Assembly (NCBI GenBank): GCA_963995505.1
Contig: OZ023192.1
Coordinates: 588,001-652,000, forward strand
Source of the DNA: Hypericum androsaemum
Lineage: Eukaryota > Streptophyta > Magnoliopsida > Malpighiales > Hypericaceae
Reading direction: 5' to 3'
DNA: 64,000 nucleotides
This document shows positions 10,230 to 22,630 of the stretch, piece by piece. The notes beneath the pieces are model-generated. The model was not told the origin of the DNA. It was given only the letters and a program-made list of their open reading frames with translations, and searched no databases. Numbering within the stretch: the first letter of the stretch is position 1; every line of letters starts with the position of its first letter. The position numbers and the translations under genes were made by a program.

Positions 10230-13200
10230 TCAACTTGTTTCGATGAATGGCTTGGCACCCTCGATGGCTTCTCTTAGAGCAGCTGGTCCCAAACTCATGA
10301 GCACCTGCAGGTGATAAACAGATTAAGCCACATTCTCAACCAGAGAACACTGCATACTTCGGATATTGGGAATTAGAACTAACCTCATTAGCATCTTTGA
10401 AATGGTCGACATCATTCTTCATTGGCCAGTGCACAAGCCAGCACCTGATATCAGACGTCGGAATTTTTTAGCGGTAGAACGCTTCTACGAAAACTCGACA
10501 GCCTTCTTACATGTTTTTACTGATGATGGACAGATTATGCAGTACCACACAGCTAAAGATACTGGTAATGACATATCTGTGCTGCAATAGGTACATCGAG
10601 CCAAACCGAAGTGTGGATTACACTATAGACATGCCAAGACCAAATTGTTATCAACAAATACTATGATTCCACTGAAATTCATCCTTTGCAATTATCTCTT
10701 AGCTGTTTGCTTAGAACTTGGAGCATTATAATATCTGACCTTGAAGAAGTGGTTACCTTTCTTGGCCTAGCCGACGAGCTAACTCTTTAGCCAGGGCTTG
10801 GCCGCTCGTGTCGCTATCTGCTGCCAGAAGAATACGAGAGAACTACATGGTATATCAGACATTGTTAATACATAGAAACAGAGGATCTCAAACTAAAGCT
10901 TTATATGGACGTACAGACCTTGTCCAGGTACTCTTTACAGTTCCATACATACTGAAATGCTCTGTCCTAGCTTCACAAGCCACAACAAAGCAAAAGTAAA
11001 TGAAACTGCAATAGACACGAAGAGCGAGAGCTAAGCGAAAAAGTAAATCAAATTTAGATTTTATACACTCCTTAAAAGTTTTGGATCACGATTCAAACCT
11101 TTTCGAGTGGTGGCATATCAGAGGATACAATTCCGGGGGCACCACTAGGAACACTCAAGCAATTACGAAAACCAGCTTCCTCCAAGGAAAGCTTATCCGT
11201 TTCTCCTTCAACCTTTCACAACACCAAACAAGAAACAATCAAGAGAGAGGGGGAGAGAGAGAGAGAGATAGTTCTACATAACATGTGAATAGCGAAAGAG
11301 CGCACAATAATAACTTCAGTGGCCTCAGTGCAGTCATCAAGTCCGTAAAACCACTTTTCGGTTCCCCTTTCCTGAGAAAGTACATCAGAAATGCAAGTAA
11401 GAAGTAGGCTATCAATCCTGCGAAATTTGATTCACACTCTCAAAGCATAAAATTACATGTTGCATCAACCAACCTGCCAAAACCTTTTCTCGATTGTTCG
11501 GTACTTGCATCCAACACGCCTTCCATCTTGTTTGTAAGTAAAAGCAATGATAGCCTGCAGCATAAACAAACAATAAGATCCCCGCGTCTCGGAGTTCACC
11601 TGGAGAACAGACATGGTTAGGGAATACAGGACTATCAACTATGGATCAAGGAAAGATGAGGTTAAATGCTTGTTGGTGGTTGGAAACTTGATGTAAGCCA
11701 CTGCTTACATCATTTCTAATGACATGAATGTACTAGCAATGGAGCTGGTCAAGCACTAAGCTGTGGATTTCGAATTACTTCGTACTTTGTTTCAGTTCAG
11801 ATGAATGGAATTCCGGAAACCACTTGATAACAACTTAAACAGAAAGAATTAAACTCGACGAACCTGATCGCCAGTCATCTGCATCACGCCATTTCTCTGT
11901 AGAGTTTCCTCCGATATCATTCTCTCGGAAAAGTATGCAAGCACCTGAAGAGAAATATTACAATATTTACAAGACACAGAGACCAATTTTGCCAATGAGC
12001 ATTGTGAAAATTAAAAACAAAGGGGAAAATGATCCCTTATCATTCATTTTGCAAATGGTTCACATCTGAATTCTCAAGTAACCATTTACCACTTGAACTT
12101 GATCCTAACGACGTCATATTAGATGTTCAATCTTCAAAAAGAGAGAACACTCAGAGTCTCACCAATTTGGTTCTCGGACAACTATAATTGGAGGCACTAT
12201 AAGCTTGATCCTAGTATCTAACAAGAGAACGGAAGCTTGATCGTGAAAGCAAAAGCGTGCAACCCTACCTCGTGCGCATAGCAAGAAAAGAAAGAGAGCA
12301 ACTAATGGTGAACGGTCCAGAGAAAACAGAGTAGGAACTGACCTTTTCACCAAGTGGCTCTAGTGCAGTCCGCGCGGTCCGCTCTGGTTTTTTCTCCTTA
12401 AGCGACTCAACTGTGAAAATCTTGTTCATCCCTTCAATTGTTTCCCTGTTGTCTGCAAAGGCCTGCAATCCCATATTCCAAAGTTCCAGTAAACTTATGA
12501 TTTTTTAATCTATGTAAAAAAAAGCAGTTCACCCATGGATCACCTGGCCTGCCCACCCACAACCGGTATGATAACATCTCCACATCGCAAAATCCCTGCA
12601 AAAGCATCATTATACGTTTCAGAAGATGCTTGCAAGACCTGTTATTACTGTAATGATTCGACAAACACGACCCTAACAGGAATGCTCCATTGGTACAGAA
12701 TCGCAAAACTTAGTTCGAGTCCTCGAGATACATGACTAGACCCCATTAAAATGAAAAACCGGACATTAAGCTAGTTACACCGGAGGAGAGGAATAAGAAG
12801 TAGCTTACGCTTTTTGAATGATGTGGAGAGATAAAGTCGTCACCAGACGCATGCCGCCTTTGCACTACACATACAATTCGATGGCATAACCCGAAAATGA
12901 ACTTTCCAAAGAGTGAAAATAGAATCCAATGACATCCCAATAACATAAACCAATCAATACTCAATAGAATTAATCAGCCAAACCCCATTGCTTCACCAAA
13001 GAAAGATTCACAAGGGAGTACAATTCGACCTGGGTCGAGTGGCAAAGGGAGCACGGGGATGAGGAACTGTACTCCAGGACCATGATTAAAAGTTCGAACC
13101 TCGAAAACGAATACTTATCGCAAAAAATGGGAGAACAATTACCTTAGGACAAAACAGGTGAGCATAGAAACCAGGCAAGCAAGAATCATTACACTTGATC

Positions 13201-13518
13201 CCCAGAACCTCCATCTTCTGCTTCAAGACCCTAACTTTCTCATCCACATGCTTCACATTACCTTCAACAACAACAACGAAGATCCAAACTTTGGTCCCCA
13301 GTGATTCCTCCATCAACAAAACAGCAGTAAAAACAGAGAACAGACAAACACATACCTGATGGTGGTCGGAATTGGAGGTCCATGGAGACACGGGCGGTGA
13401 GCGAAACAAGGCCTGATCCTGGCCTCCCTAGCTCCGTTGGTAGCCCATACGAAATGGGGCGTCGAGGAAAATGGCCGCGAGGGAAGAAGTTGCTCAGACG
13501 AGTCAGTCCAATTGGCAT
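10230..13518 (-). CDS. Organellar primase homolog (Twinkle-like, primase half only)
   Basis: Thirteen exons: 13518-13356, 13261-13143, 12864-12809, 12595-12544, 12462-12343, 11944-11864, 11554-11474, 11371-11306, 11212-11099, 10951-10919, 10842-10757, 10444-10384, 10304-10230. All borders are GT-AG and phases match, giving 368 residues. Residues 1-45 are Arg/Ser-rich and non-acidic, as in a transit peptide. A primase-type zinc motif follows: CPKC (92-95) with C120 and C125. Then ISEETLQRNGVMQ (near 180) and a TOPRIM domain with VEGETDKL (E248) and the DxD pair D304/D306 in LLAADSDTSGQAL. The frame stops after AIEGAKPFIETS, where full-length Twinkle continues into its DnaB-type helicase. Arabidopsis is known to have a similar helicase-less primase homolog beside Twinkle, so this is probably that gene rather than a broken one. 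Predicted role: RNA primer synthesis or DNA binding in plastids or mitochondria. Confidence 0.9.
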
Positions 13519-13691
13519 GTTTTTCAGTTTTCGCCTTCCGAGTCTGTGAGCTTCCTTTTGGGTCTCCTCACTTACTTGGCTTTGGCGACCAAAAGCTATA
13601 TGAAGGTCCTTTCCTTATCCGGATGAGGAGGGTATTAGCAATGTTTCAAATCGGACGACCAGACGACCAGAAATGTTCATTAACCCGGTTC

Positions 13692-14823
13692 CGGTGTGTT
13701 TGGGAACTAATAGTTTAGGAGTAGATAGAAGATTAAGAGTAGAAAGTACAATATACATGTTTGGTGAAATAGTAGATTTGGTAGTTATTCTAATCTACTA
13801 GTAGATAGAAGATAAGGTAGTTATTCTTTTTTTTTATTTCTTTATAATTTTGGTTGCAGTAAATTTATTTTTTCTAAAGATAAGAATTTTAAATTATTTT
13901 ATTTCTAATATACATCAAATTAATGATATCTATTTTTTATTGCAAAAGTCATCGAATTGAATATAAAAATATTTTTGGAGAATAAAATTCTCAATATTAC
14001 TATCGGATAAAAAAGTTGTAATAATTATTTTAAAAATCAAAAAAATAAATAAAAAATTAACAAATGAATTAGAATAAATGATAAATGATAATGTATATTA
14101 TATGTTTGATCAAAAGTTTTTGATGTTAACTATACTATATAAAATAATATTTCAAAAACATTACAAAATTAATATCACTTAAAAAATAAATTTCATAAAT
14201 ATAGTAAATAACTAAGTTCTTCATTGAGACATCAATTTGCAAAATAAGTAATATTAAATTATTACTATTTTAATTTAAATAAATAATTTAGATTATTTTA
14301 TTTAAGTTTAATTTAAAATTTAATAATTAATTTAACCAAAAAATACTATTTAATATTATGATATTTATTCTACACGAAATTATAAAAATATAGTTTTAAA
14401 TTAGTTAACTATAAGAATTAGAATAAATGATAATTTTAACATATTGAAATAAATATTGACATGGTCTTGTTATTCATATTCTTATTCTTATTCTTATATC
14501 TAACTAAATGCAAGAAATTAATATATTCAATAAATTAACCATTTGTCCTTTATCAAAATATTTATTTAGAATATAAATAAGTAAAATATTGAATTATTAC
14601 TACTTTAATTTAAATAAATAATTTAGATTATTTTATTTAAGTTTAATTTATTAATTAATAATTAATTTAACCAAAAATATATAATCTACTAAATTGAATA
14701 TGCTATCTGCTACTTGAGTTTACCAAACACATTTTTCAATCTGCTATTTACTATCTGCTCCTAATCTGTTATCCACTTTATGCTATCTGCTATCTGCTCC
14801 TAATCTGTTTCGCCAAACAGGAC
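13692..14823. mobile_element. AT-rich MITE with ~35-bp imperfect TIRs
   Basis: The left end reads ggtgtgtttgggaacta and continues through ttaggagtagatag; the complement of the right end reads ggtcctgtttggcgaaac then ttaggagcagatag. The interior is extremely AT-rich, without coding capacity, and contains two copies of aataatttagattattttat with following sequence (about 14280 and 14617). Termini with 'tgtttgg' and repeated 'agtagatag' words are common in plant hAT-type MITEs. I could not see a convincing target duplication. Confidence 0.6.
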
Positions 14824-15240
14824 CTTCATTTTTTGTTAGACCAGAGTTACTTTAATTATTCTTTTGGTAATTTTATTTAACAGTTAAGCGCTTAAATGAA
14901 GTGACGAAAGTGTTGTTCTATTTTAACCAGATTATTAATGAATAAAGGTTTGATGGACAAATTTCCTTCGTTTTTACCAAAAAAAATTTATCATTTACAA
15001 ATACCTAAAACCTAATTTAATCATTTTTCATTCAACAAAATTCTAAAAATTATATTTTTTTCAAAATGATAAAATTTGATTCGTTCCAGATTGGCTGATT
15101 CAACTGATGAAATGACAATTCCATCCGTCTTCCAGATTTTTGTATAAAAATGATCATGTACATCACATATTACAATAATGGTTAGGTCAAATCGTATGTT
15201 TTGAAACAATGATTATTAGAGCATGTGTTCAATACGAAGG

Positions 15241-15582
15241 ATGAATGAGGGCCCAAAGTTCAACTACGCTGCGTTGCGGATGACTCCTCTTGAAAAATCT
15301 CGAGTACGAAATGAAGTTCGATCTTTGCTGAGCTTGATAAATTTACCGGATAATTTCCGGACAAGATTTGTCGTCTGTGATCCATCAAAGGGATTAGTAA
15401 GTGTTAAGAAGAATAGGAGGGTTGACGCCCACCCAATGATCAGGAAATACATTTACCGAAGAAACCAATTAATTCCAACAAACAGTAGTTTTCCAACTGT
15501 GAGAGAGAGAGAGTTACTGCTTAGATACTCAACTGATTATTTGATTCGTTTCCATTTATTGCGGCAAAAAATAAGTAGGTAG
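15241..15582 (+). CDS. Hypothetical 113-residue basic protein
   Basis: An uninterrupted frame from the ATG at 15241 to the TAG at 15582 gives 113 residues, rich in Arg and Lys, with words such as TPLEKSRVRNEV and DAHPMIRKYIYRRN. The surrounding DNA is AT-rich and full of stops, so the frame stands out and its composition looks coding. I recognise no domain, signal peptide or membrane segment. It could be a small gene, an exon of a gene otherwise lost, or a transposon fragment. There is no obvious TATA box or splice partner nearby. Confidence 0.35.
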   Translation: MNEGPKFNYAALRMTPLEKSRVRNEVRSLLSLINLPDNFRTRFVVCDPSKGLVSVKKNRRVDAHPMIRKYIYRRNQLIPTNSSFPTVRERELLLRYSTDYLIRFHLLRQKISR

Positions 15583-15692
15583 CAGTTATTAGCAGTGAAA
15601 GCGGTTACATTTTGTAAAATTATAGTGGAGAGGAAAAAATATACATTAACACAATAAAGTAGAAGAATATTCTTTTAATGCAGTTATTAACA

Positions 15693-15743
15693 AAGTAATT
15701 ATTATTATGCCAAACTCGAGAAAAAAAAGTAATTATTATGCCA
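15693..15743 (+). mobile_element. Ultra-short retroposition scar
   Basis: aagtaattattattatgcca (15693-15712) recurs as aagtaattattatgcca (15727-15743), differing by one att unit. Between them lies only aactcgagaaaaaa. It is interpreted as a nearly empty LINE-type insertion. Confidence 0.55.
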
Positions 15744-16553
15744 GGGACACTTGTGCCAATAACACAAAATGTAACTATGATTTGATGTGACCATGGTTCA
15801 ATTTTAGTAGGTGTAATAATTTATTTCTAAAAAAAAGTAATTATTTTGATAAACTTACGAACAATTGGGGGTGATATGAGCACGAATTTGAGTGATAACT
15901 GAATATTTAATATTGTCTTGGAAAAATCGAGTTCAAATTATGAAATAATAAATACTATACTTTGATAATATTTGACTATATATAGATATATAAAACAAGG
16001 GCCGAAATGAAATTAAAAACATAAATAATTAAGCACGATTAAATAAGGCTATGGATCGAGTTAATCGATCATCATTTTATTCTAACTTCATTAAAAAATC
16101 TTGAAAATGTAACAATGTTAAATATTTGTTTTACTCAATTCGAAACTGAATTAATTGACTGTGTAGATAACCTGGTACCATGAACTGTTAGAAAAAAGGA
16201 TCGAGTTAACCGCAAGTACATCAGTATATAAGCAGAGTAATTAGTAATTAAACATATAGCCGCCAATGCAATGACCATGAAAATAAGGGAAAGAACCGAG
16301 CTAGCCCTAAAGGGAGTAACGGCTTCCTCCGATTAAATAGCAAACCCTCTCGTTACTTATTAACGCCCACGAGGTTTATTACTTAACTCCCACATCCCCT
16401 TTAACTATTTTCTTAATCCATCTATTATTATTTTTTCAGTGAAAAAAAAACAGTTAAAACTATTTTCCAATTTCCATCTCTCTCCTCTCCAAATTATTAG
16501 GGAGTTCGTTCCTCCTTTCTCTCCCAGGAAAACCCATAACTTCCTCCCCACGT

Positions 16554-16558
<5 letters not shown>

Positions 16559-16589
<31 letters not shown>
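16559..16589. repeat. (CT)n microsatellite upstream of the bHLH gene
   Basis: About 15 CT units. Pyrimidine-rich CT tracts are common in plant core promoters and 5' UTRs. This one lies about 290 bases upstream of the start codon, with a second short ctctctctctat at about 16766-16778. Confidence 0.8.
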
Positions 16590-16590
<1 letters not shown>

Positions 16591-16878
16591 GAGAATTATA
16601 AATCATAATTAGCATACAATTTTTAACCTTGACATGGTTATTACAGTTTGATAAGGTTGGTTTGTTTGTTGCTGACTTCCAAGTCTCTAGCAATTCAACT
16701 ACAAAACCCAACAACAAGATCTCCTCAAGACAGTATCTTATCACTCAATCTCAGGTTATTCCATCTCTCTCTCTCTATAACTCGAACTTGAACTCGAACT
16801 CTCTCCATTATTACTTCAAGTTAGTTGAGCTTCTTCTAACAGCTTAATGTCTTAAATTCAGTACTTCAGGTCTTGTCC

Positions 16879-17850
16879 ATGGCAGCTTTAAGCTTCTGCT
16901 CCAACTTGGGTAATTACCCTCAAAGCAATTACTACCCTGAGTTGCCACCTTTACCTGAACAAGCCACCAACACTCAGATGCTACCAATTTATGACAATGA
17001 GCTACTTAGCTACCACGAAAGCTTCGTATTCCCCGAAACCTACCTCAACCCTTTTCTCAACCTCGACGAGCTCCTCTACTCCCAGAACTACACCACCAAC
17101 AACAGCATTGCCACCCTCTCGCCGGAACCCGAAGAAGAAGCAGCATTTGATCACTGTTTCCAGTTCCCAAAACGCCTCAAGACCAGCTTGGAGAACCCGG
17201 CCAACGACAACTACCTCCAGGAGTACTTGTGTCCCGATATGGATGTGTTCGATGCTGGATTTGCGACCGTGGTGCCCGCGTTTGAGCCGCCCGCTGTGGT
17301 TGTGTTTGAGCCGGGGAGGAGTGGTGATGATCAGGGTGTGAAGAAACAAGGCGGAGTGAGCTTGTCTGCTCAGAGCATCGCGGCGAGGGAGCGGAGGAGG
17401 AAGATAACCGAGAAGACGCAGGAGCTCGGGAGGGTGATCCCGGGCGGGACCAAGATGAACACTGCTGAGATGTTCCAAGCTGCTGCCAACTATGTCAAGT
17501 TCTTGCAGGCTCAATCCCAAGTTCTTCAACTCATGGTATGTGTAACATTTCTTATTAATATATGCTTAATCCGAGAAAATATTTTTCGATGAAACAAACA
17601 TAGCTTATAAAGTAGTTATCTCGGATATATCGCTTGTGTGTAGGAAAAAATGGAGGTGGCAACCCCACAGGATCTCCCAAGTCTTCTTGCATCAACAACA
17701 GTTCAAGAGAAATTGTACATGCAAGACAAGTGCTTGGCCCCAAGGGCAGTTTTGGAAGGCCTGGCAAGTGATCAAGATTTGAATTTCATGGCTGAAGAGA
17801 TTGACCACCTCCTCGGATTTGACAGGTCCAACCATATCTATCTACCTTGA
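16879..17850 (+). CDS. bHLH transcription factor, atypical bHLH52/53 type
   Basis: Two exons, 16879-17535 and 17644-17850, joined in phase 0 after LQAQSQVLQLM, give 287 residues. The start is the ATG at 16879; the frame is open a little upstream but has no earlier ATG. The N-terminal 150 residues are acidic and Pro/Tyr-rich, probably the activation region. The bHLH covers about 161-214: SLSAQSIAARERRRKITEKT, then QELGRVIPGG and TAEMFQAAANYVKFLQAQ. In the basic region the usual His and Glu that contact the E-box are Gln and Ala (QSIAARERRR), while the arginines remain. This is characteristic of the plant bHLH52/53 group, so E-box binding may be altered. It is a nuclear transcription regulator; target genes cannot be read from the sequence. 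Confidence 0.9.
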
Positions 17851-18725
17851 AGGTTAACCAAGTTCAGCGCCCCGACTATCTGATATTCGGACACTAACGG
17901 ATTAGTGTTGTCTCCAAGTTGGTAGTTCTAGGACTGTAATTCAGTTATCCCACTGAATAGGGTGCTAACTAGTTAGGGGGCTAGCTAATTGCCATTTTTC
18001 TTTATTGTAGTTCCAGGCGCTAATCTAACTAGTTTCTTGTAAATTTTGCATTTTCAAGAAATGAGTTAATTACCACTCCTTCCATTTTCTCTCTTACATG
18101 TCATAGAAATGTTTTATTTATAATTGAAACTTTATCAGAAAGTCGTAATATATATTTCTAGGCATTCGCCCTTTCCCTAACAACTTGGCCGGATACAGTG
18201 CAACACGATCTGAGAGATGATCGTAGCTCAAACTCGTACTAATCGGCTCAATAGGAAATTAAATTGGATACGAAGTTTTTTTTCCCATTGGAAGAAATTT
18301 ACTGTTTTTTCTATTGGTTTTTCTTATGAAGATCGCGTCAGAAAATACTATAGGAGGCGAGATTACTGATCCTTTTACCCTTCAGGCACACCACAAAAGA
18401 GAACGAGGACCCCTGCAACTTGTAATTTGATGTCTAATTTGTTTAATCCATTTTCACGATTTGATTTTTACACGTAAAAGCGGCTGATTATACAAGAGAG
18501 AAGCCACCTTTCTTCAACATGATAGATGGAAAAACCATTGACATTTTGAATTCGGCAAGTGATTTATGTACAATTGGATTCCTCAGCACATAGATCACAG
18601 CCTCGCCGGGACAGGGTGTACTACCTCGAACCCTCCACGGCGAATTCAACGAAGGAGACGGACAGAACCAGTCGAGAGGTGCACACATTGCTGTCTGAGA
18701 ATCCTGATACTACGGGGAAGGATCT
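17851..18725. other. Convergent 3' region between bHLH and NTM1 genes
   Basis: No gene seen. The bHLH gene (plus) and the NTM1 gene (minus) point at each other, so this 875-bp stretch should hold both 3' UTRs. No element with recognisable ends is present. Confidence 0.5.
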
Positions 18726-21700
18726 TTATCTGATTATGCCAGGCCTGTTGGCTTGTGTTTTTGATCTGGTCTTGATCAGTCTCTTGGGCATTTCGTTAAT
18801 CAATGCGTACATCTTCACAGCGAATAGTTCCTTAGGAAATCCTCTCTGGTCCTGATTTCGCGGATTAAAATAAGTAAATTTGTAAATACGACAGTTCAAA
18901 ATTCCTGGAAAACCTCGTTATAACGCAGTAAAGTAGCTGCTTGTAACATCAAATTGGAGGAAGTAGTAAACCAACCCTTGTTTTGTAGAGATGTAAATCA
19001 CATTGCTTGAAAAGCTCCTTGAAGTATGCATCGGATCGAGTGACACTTCGGTCTTCTTTGTCCAATATAAACCCTACAAACATGTTTGTGAAAATACAAA
19101 CATTTAAGAGGGGTCCAATCATAAATGGAACTACAAGTATAATGTCACAGTAATCCAGATAGACACGCCAAGACTAATCGGCAGACTAGTCGGACCCTGT
19201 TTCTCTCATCACGACTTTCGAACAGTGAGCTTATGTCATGAAAAATCAAGTGCCATTGACTGGCGTAAGATAAGTTGGTACACAATCCGCAAGCAAGTCT
19301 AGCTCTGTGTACTGTAGAAACTCATTGTAAGACCCTTACAGAAATCTGTATAGTAGTTGATGGCAGAATGGTAAACGATAAATACAACTGGCCCGGTTCT
19401 CCAGTAACAAATTTCTCAAAAAACCAAATGTGCCGGTACATCCAATTATTTCTCAAACTACAGCACAAGGTAGATAAAGAGGTTCTGGCACTTCTAAGAG
19501 AACGACATAGGAAAGAATAGGGAATCACAGTACCGCTTTTGGCGAGATTTTCCTTTACAACAAAAAATCCACCAGGTTTGAGGCCAATCTGCAATCAGCA
19601 TATCTAGAGGATAATTTATGTTGTATATGATCAGAAGCGTGAAGTACAAGCAGAATGGCAAGGGTTATAATAAGAAAAGAGAGAACATAAAAAACCAAAG
19701 TCGAATGCAAGTTTACCTTTGCCCTCTTGAAGAAAGACACAAAATCTTCATCCGTAAGCTGGCCGATACACCATTGGACCCAGATGACATCATATCTTCC
19801 AGCACTTGGAGTAAATTCCTGATAGGAAGTGGCAACAGAATTTATAAGCTCCTTTGCAATACCCATCTTTGTTTTCAAAATTTATCAGAAAAAAAAACTT
19901 CAGGCTGTGACTGTAGCTGGAGAAAATTACTTAAATTTGATTAACTAATACTTCATTAGCAGATTTACTATTTATTTATCAGAGTTTCCAAAGCAATACA
20001 ATCTCCTGATACTAAAAGAACACTTCTACAAAGTGCTCCATAGATAGCAGCCAAAATAGGAAAAATCATCTCCTAATTTAATTTTTTTTTCTGTAATGGT
20101 CAACTAGTCTAATGGGAAAAAAATCCAAGAGAAAAACAAATGGACATGAAACCAAGAAGTGCACACTATGTGTCTGTTACGAGCATTAACATGTAGTACC
20201 TGAAGCGGTGTGCAGAAAAAGTTTGATGCTTTGTGCATCTCTGGGGCAATATGGTTTTCACTGACCAAGATTTCGCGAGCAGCATCGAGAAAATGAGACA
20301 CTGGCTCAAGAAGATCAACCTGCACTCACATGGATACGGATTAGCCATGTCAGTTACTAACATCTTAATAACGACAGTAGCATATTGGAGAAACAAGAAA
20401 GAGTCCCTTTTATGTCAAAAGAAAAGGAAAGAGTCCCATTTCATCACAATGATCCCGTGTAATGACAAAACCAATATACTGCAACAGGTGGACCAAACCA
20501 GTGAAGTACAGAAATGATGCCAAATTGCCAATGAGAGGAGGTGCTGAGACACGCAAAGTTGGGTAAATTACAAACAATCATATAATGTTATCAAAATGCA
20601 TTTACCTCATGAAAGTATCTAATTAGAAGATTCTTGGTGACTCGCCCAATTCCGGAACCACAATCTGCAATTCACATCACTTGTTAATAACTAGGTTAGG
20701 ACATAACACTCCCTGAAGCTAATTAGAAACAACAATCCAACAAATTTAAGATAGGAAAACTAAGGAGAACAACACAAAGGTAGTAAGAGAGGAGAGGGGG
20801 TACCAAGAGCAACAAGATGGCGACCGCAGCCGCCATCATCAAAGAGCTCGGCGAAAAGAGCCTCAAGGAAGCCCTCACTTCCCTTAATATCAGCGTCATT
20901 TACATGGCCGTACCCACCCAGCACCCCATCCACTGATGCTTCAACTCCCTTAAACATACAACACAGAAAAATTTCACCTAGTTAATTCTAGTTCTTATTA
21001 AAGGTCCAACAAGCTGATAACTGCAAGACAAGAAAACACAATGTAGCACCTCACACCACGCAAACCCCCCACATCCAACACTATTAGCCACTAGTGTCTG
21101 TGTCAGCGAAAGTTGCAATAAACACAAGCTAAACATGGACGATTCTCCCCTTCCAGCTTCATACAAAACACCCAAAAGTCAGATCAAAACCAACCATGTT
21201 TCCTCGCTATACCGCTCAACACCACCCCTTTCGCACCTGCGCATATCTCAAGTGTCAAATGTCATACTTCAGATTAAGCCGGAAGACTGCATCACAGCCA
21301 ATTCTCCTCTTCCCACCCTACACAAACCCCCAAATTAGGCTTGAAACACCCATTTGGCAACGCTATACTGCTTAAAACGAAACGATTCACACCCCTTCTG
21401 GCCCCACACGAATGTCCAACATCAAATGTTATTATTCACAGTAACCCCAAACATTGCACAACATAACCATTGTTCCCACACCAACCCCTGAAAATCGAAT
21501 AAAAATCAACCATTTCGCCTCGCTATACGGATCAATCCTCCCCTTCCAACCACACACAAATCTCCACTATCAAATGTTATTATTCACAACAAGAGAGACA
21601 ATTCTCCCCTTCCCACCCGACGCGAACCCCCACTAACATCGAATCTATCCTTAACCGATACGTCAATACGAATCTTGGCAGTAAAAACAGTACAACTAGT

Positions 21701-21843
21701 GCCAATTTTGCGATTACCTCCCAGTAAGAGACGCCGTCGCGGTACCACTGGGTTTTTCGGCTGTCGTCGCCGGCGTTCTCCGTCCACATCTCGTCCGCGT
21801 TCTTGAACTCGCGGCCGTCGGAATCGGCGCCGGCGTATTCCAT
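18726..21843 (-). CDS. Alpha-N-terminal protein methyltransferase 1 (NTM1/NRMT)
   Basis: Eight exons: 21843-21718, 20948-20804, 20664-20606, 20319-20200, 19818-19717, 19588-19534, 19073-18976, 18851-18726. All have GT-AG borders and consistent phases, giving 276 residues, the usual length of plant NTM1. This SAM-dependent enzyme methylates the alpha-amino group of proteins exposing an X-Pro-Lys-type N-terminus. The sequence begins MEYAGADSDGREF and has KTQWYRDGVSYWE. The SAM-binding loop is DCGSGIG (91-97), spanning an intron. EVDLLEPVSHFLDAAR, YDVIWVQWCIGQLTDEDF, GLKPGGFFVVKEN and FPKELFAVKMYAL follow in the family's order. The first ATG matches the known N-terminus. The C-terminal 20 residues after MYALINE are basic and less conserved. 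I found no broken residue. Confidence in the family is very high. Confidence 0.95.
21130..21640. repeat. Degenerate repeats in NTM1 intron 1
   Basis: Inside the 769-bp first intron (21717-20949), blocks containing attctccccttcc, aaaatcaacca, cctcgctatac and atcaaatgttattattcaca recur two or three times with divergence. The stretch is C-rich compared with the surrounding introns. It looks like an old tandem duplication rather than an exon. Confidence 0.5.
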
Positions 21844-22621
21844 TGGGGACAAGCTCGGCGGTCGGGCCTCGACGGGAAGGGGGAGGGAGGTTTAGGGTTT
21901 AATGGTAAATAAAGGGCGTTAGGGAAAGGGTATTTGGGTCCGTGGATAGGTTCCACTTATTGTTTTTCGAGTAATTTTAGGATCCACCTTTTTGTTTGTC
22001 TATCAATATTAAAATTTTCAGAAATTTATAATTTTCATTTCAAAAAATCTGAGATAATAGATTTTTGGTTTTTACTAACTGCTATTTAAAAAATTAACTA
22101 ATGCAAATTAGAGTTATGTGAAACTTTTAAAAGATAACAATTCTTTTCTACTCAAATATTTAATATTTAATCGAACAAAGATTAAACTTGTTCATCAGAA
22201 ATTTATTTCAACTCCACCAATTCCTTGAGTCGCTAATTGTTAAAATTGAAAGCATAGATTTGGATGACATATTGTCAAAAAAAAGTCGAAAGAGAATATA
22301 GGATTATAACATACGCTTTTTAATGTACCATGATATTATGAGTTTTTTCCTTGCAAGATTATAAAAAAATGAGACCAATAAATTGAAATCTTGAATTCTA
22401 ATGAACTAGTTATATCATCAGAAGAGTTTGATTTTTATTTGATGATTCTTGATTATCATCCCATTGACTATATATGTATTATATAGTTTAAGTTTGACAC
22501 TTTAAAGAAGTTCAATGCTATTGCTTATAATTTATATTACTTCGATTCATTATAATTAATATCAGTAATATTATTATGTTATTGTGTCATAAGAATTATG
22601 TATTTTATAAGTAATCATAAA
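21844..22621. other. NTM1 promoter region and AT-rich spacer
   Basis: Immediately upstream of the NTM1 start codon (minus strand). No TATA box is obvious; the first 100 bases are GC-rich. The remainder is AT-rich without recognisable genes or element ends. Confidence 0.4.
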
Positions 22622-22630
22622 TATGATTTA

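Noticed and set aside
13692..14823. Possible AT-rich matrix attachment region
   Set aside because: The paired terminal repeats explain the block better as a MITE; composition alone is not evidence of attachment.
17002..17529. 175-codon minus-strand frame
   Set aside because: Shadow of bHLH exon 1; no family similarity, and the plus strand carries a recognised domain.
20397..20437. Repeated gaaagagtccc separated by 19 bp in NTM1 intron 3
   Set aside because: The duplication is only 11 bp and the insert lacks a clean A-tail, so I did not count it among the retroposition scars.
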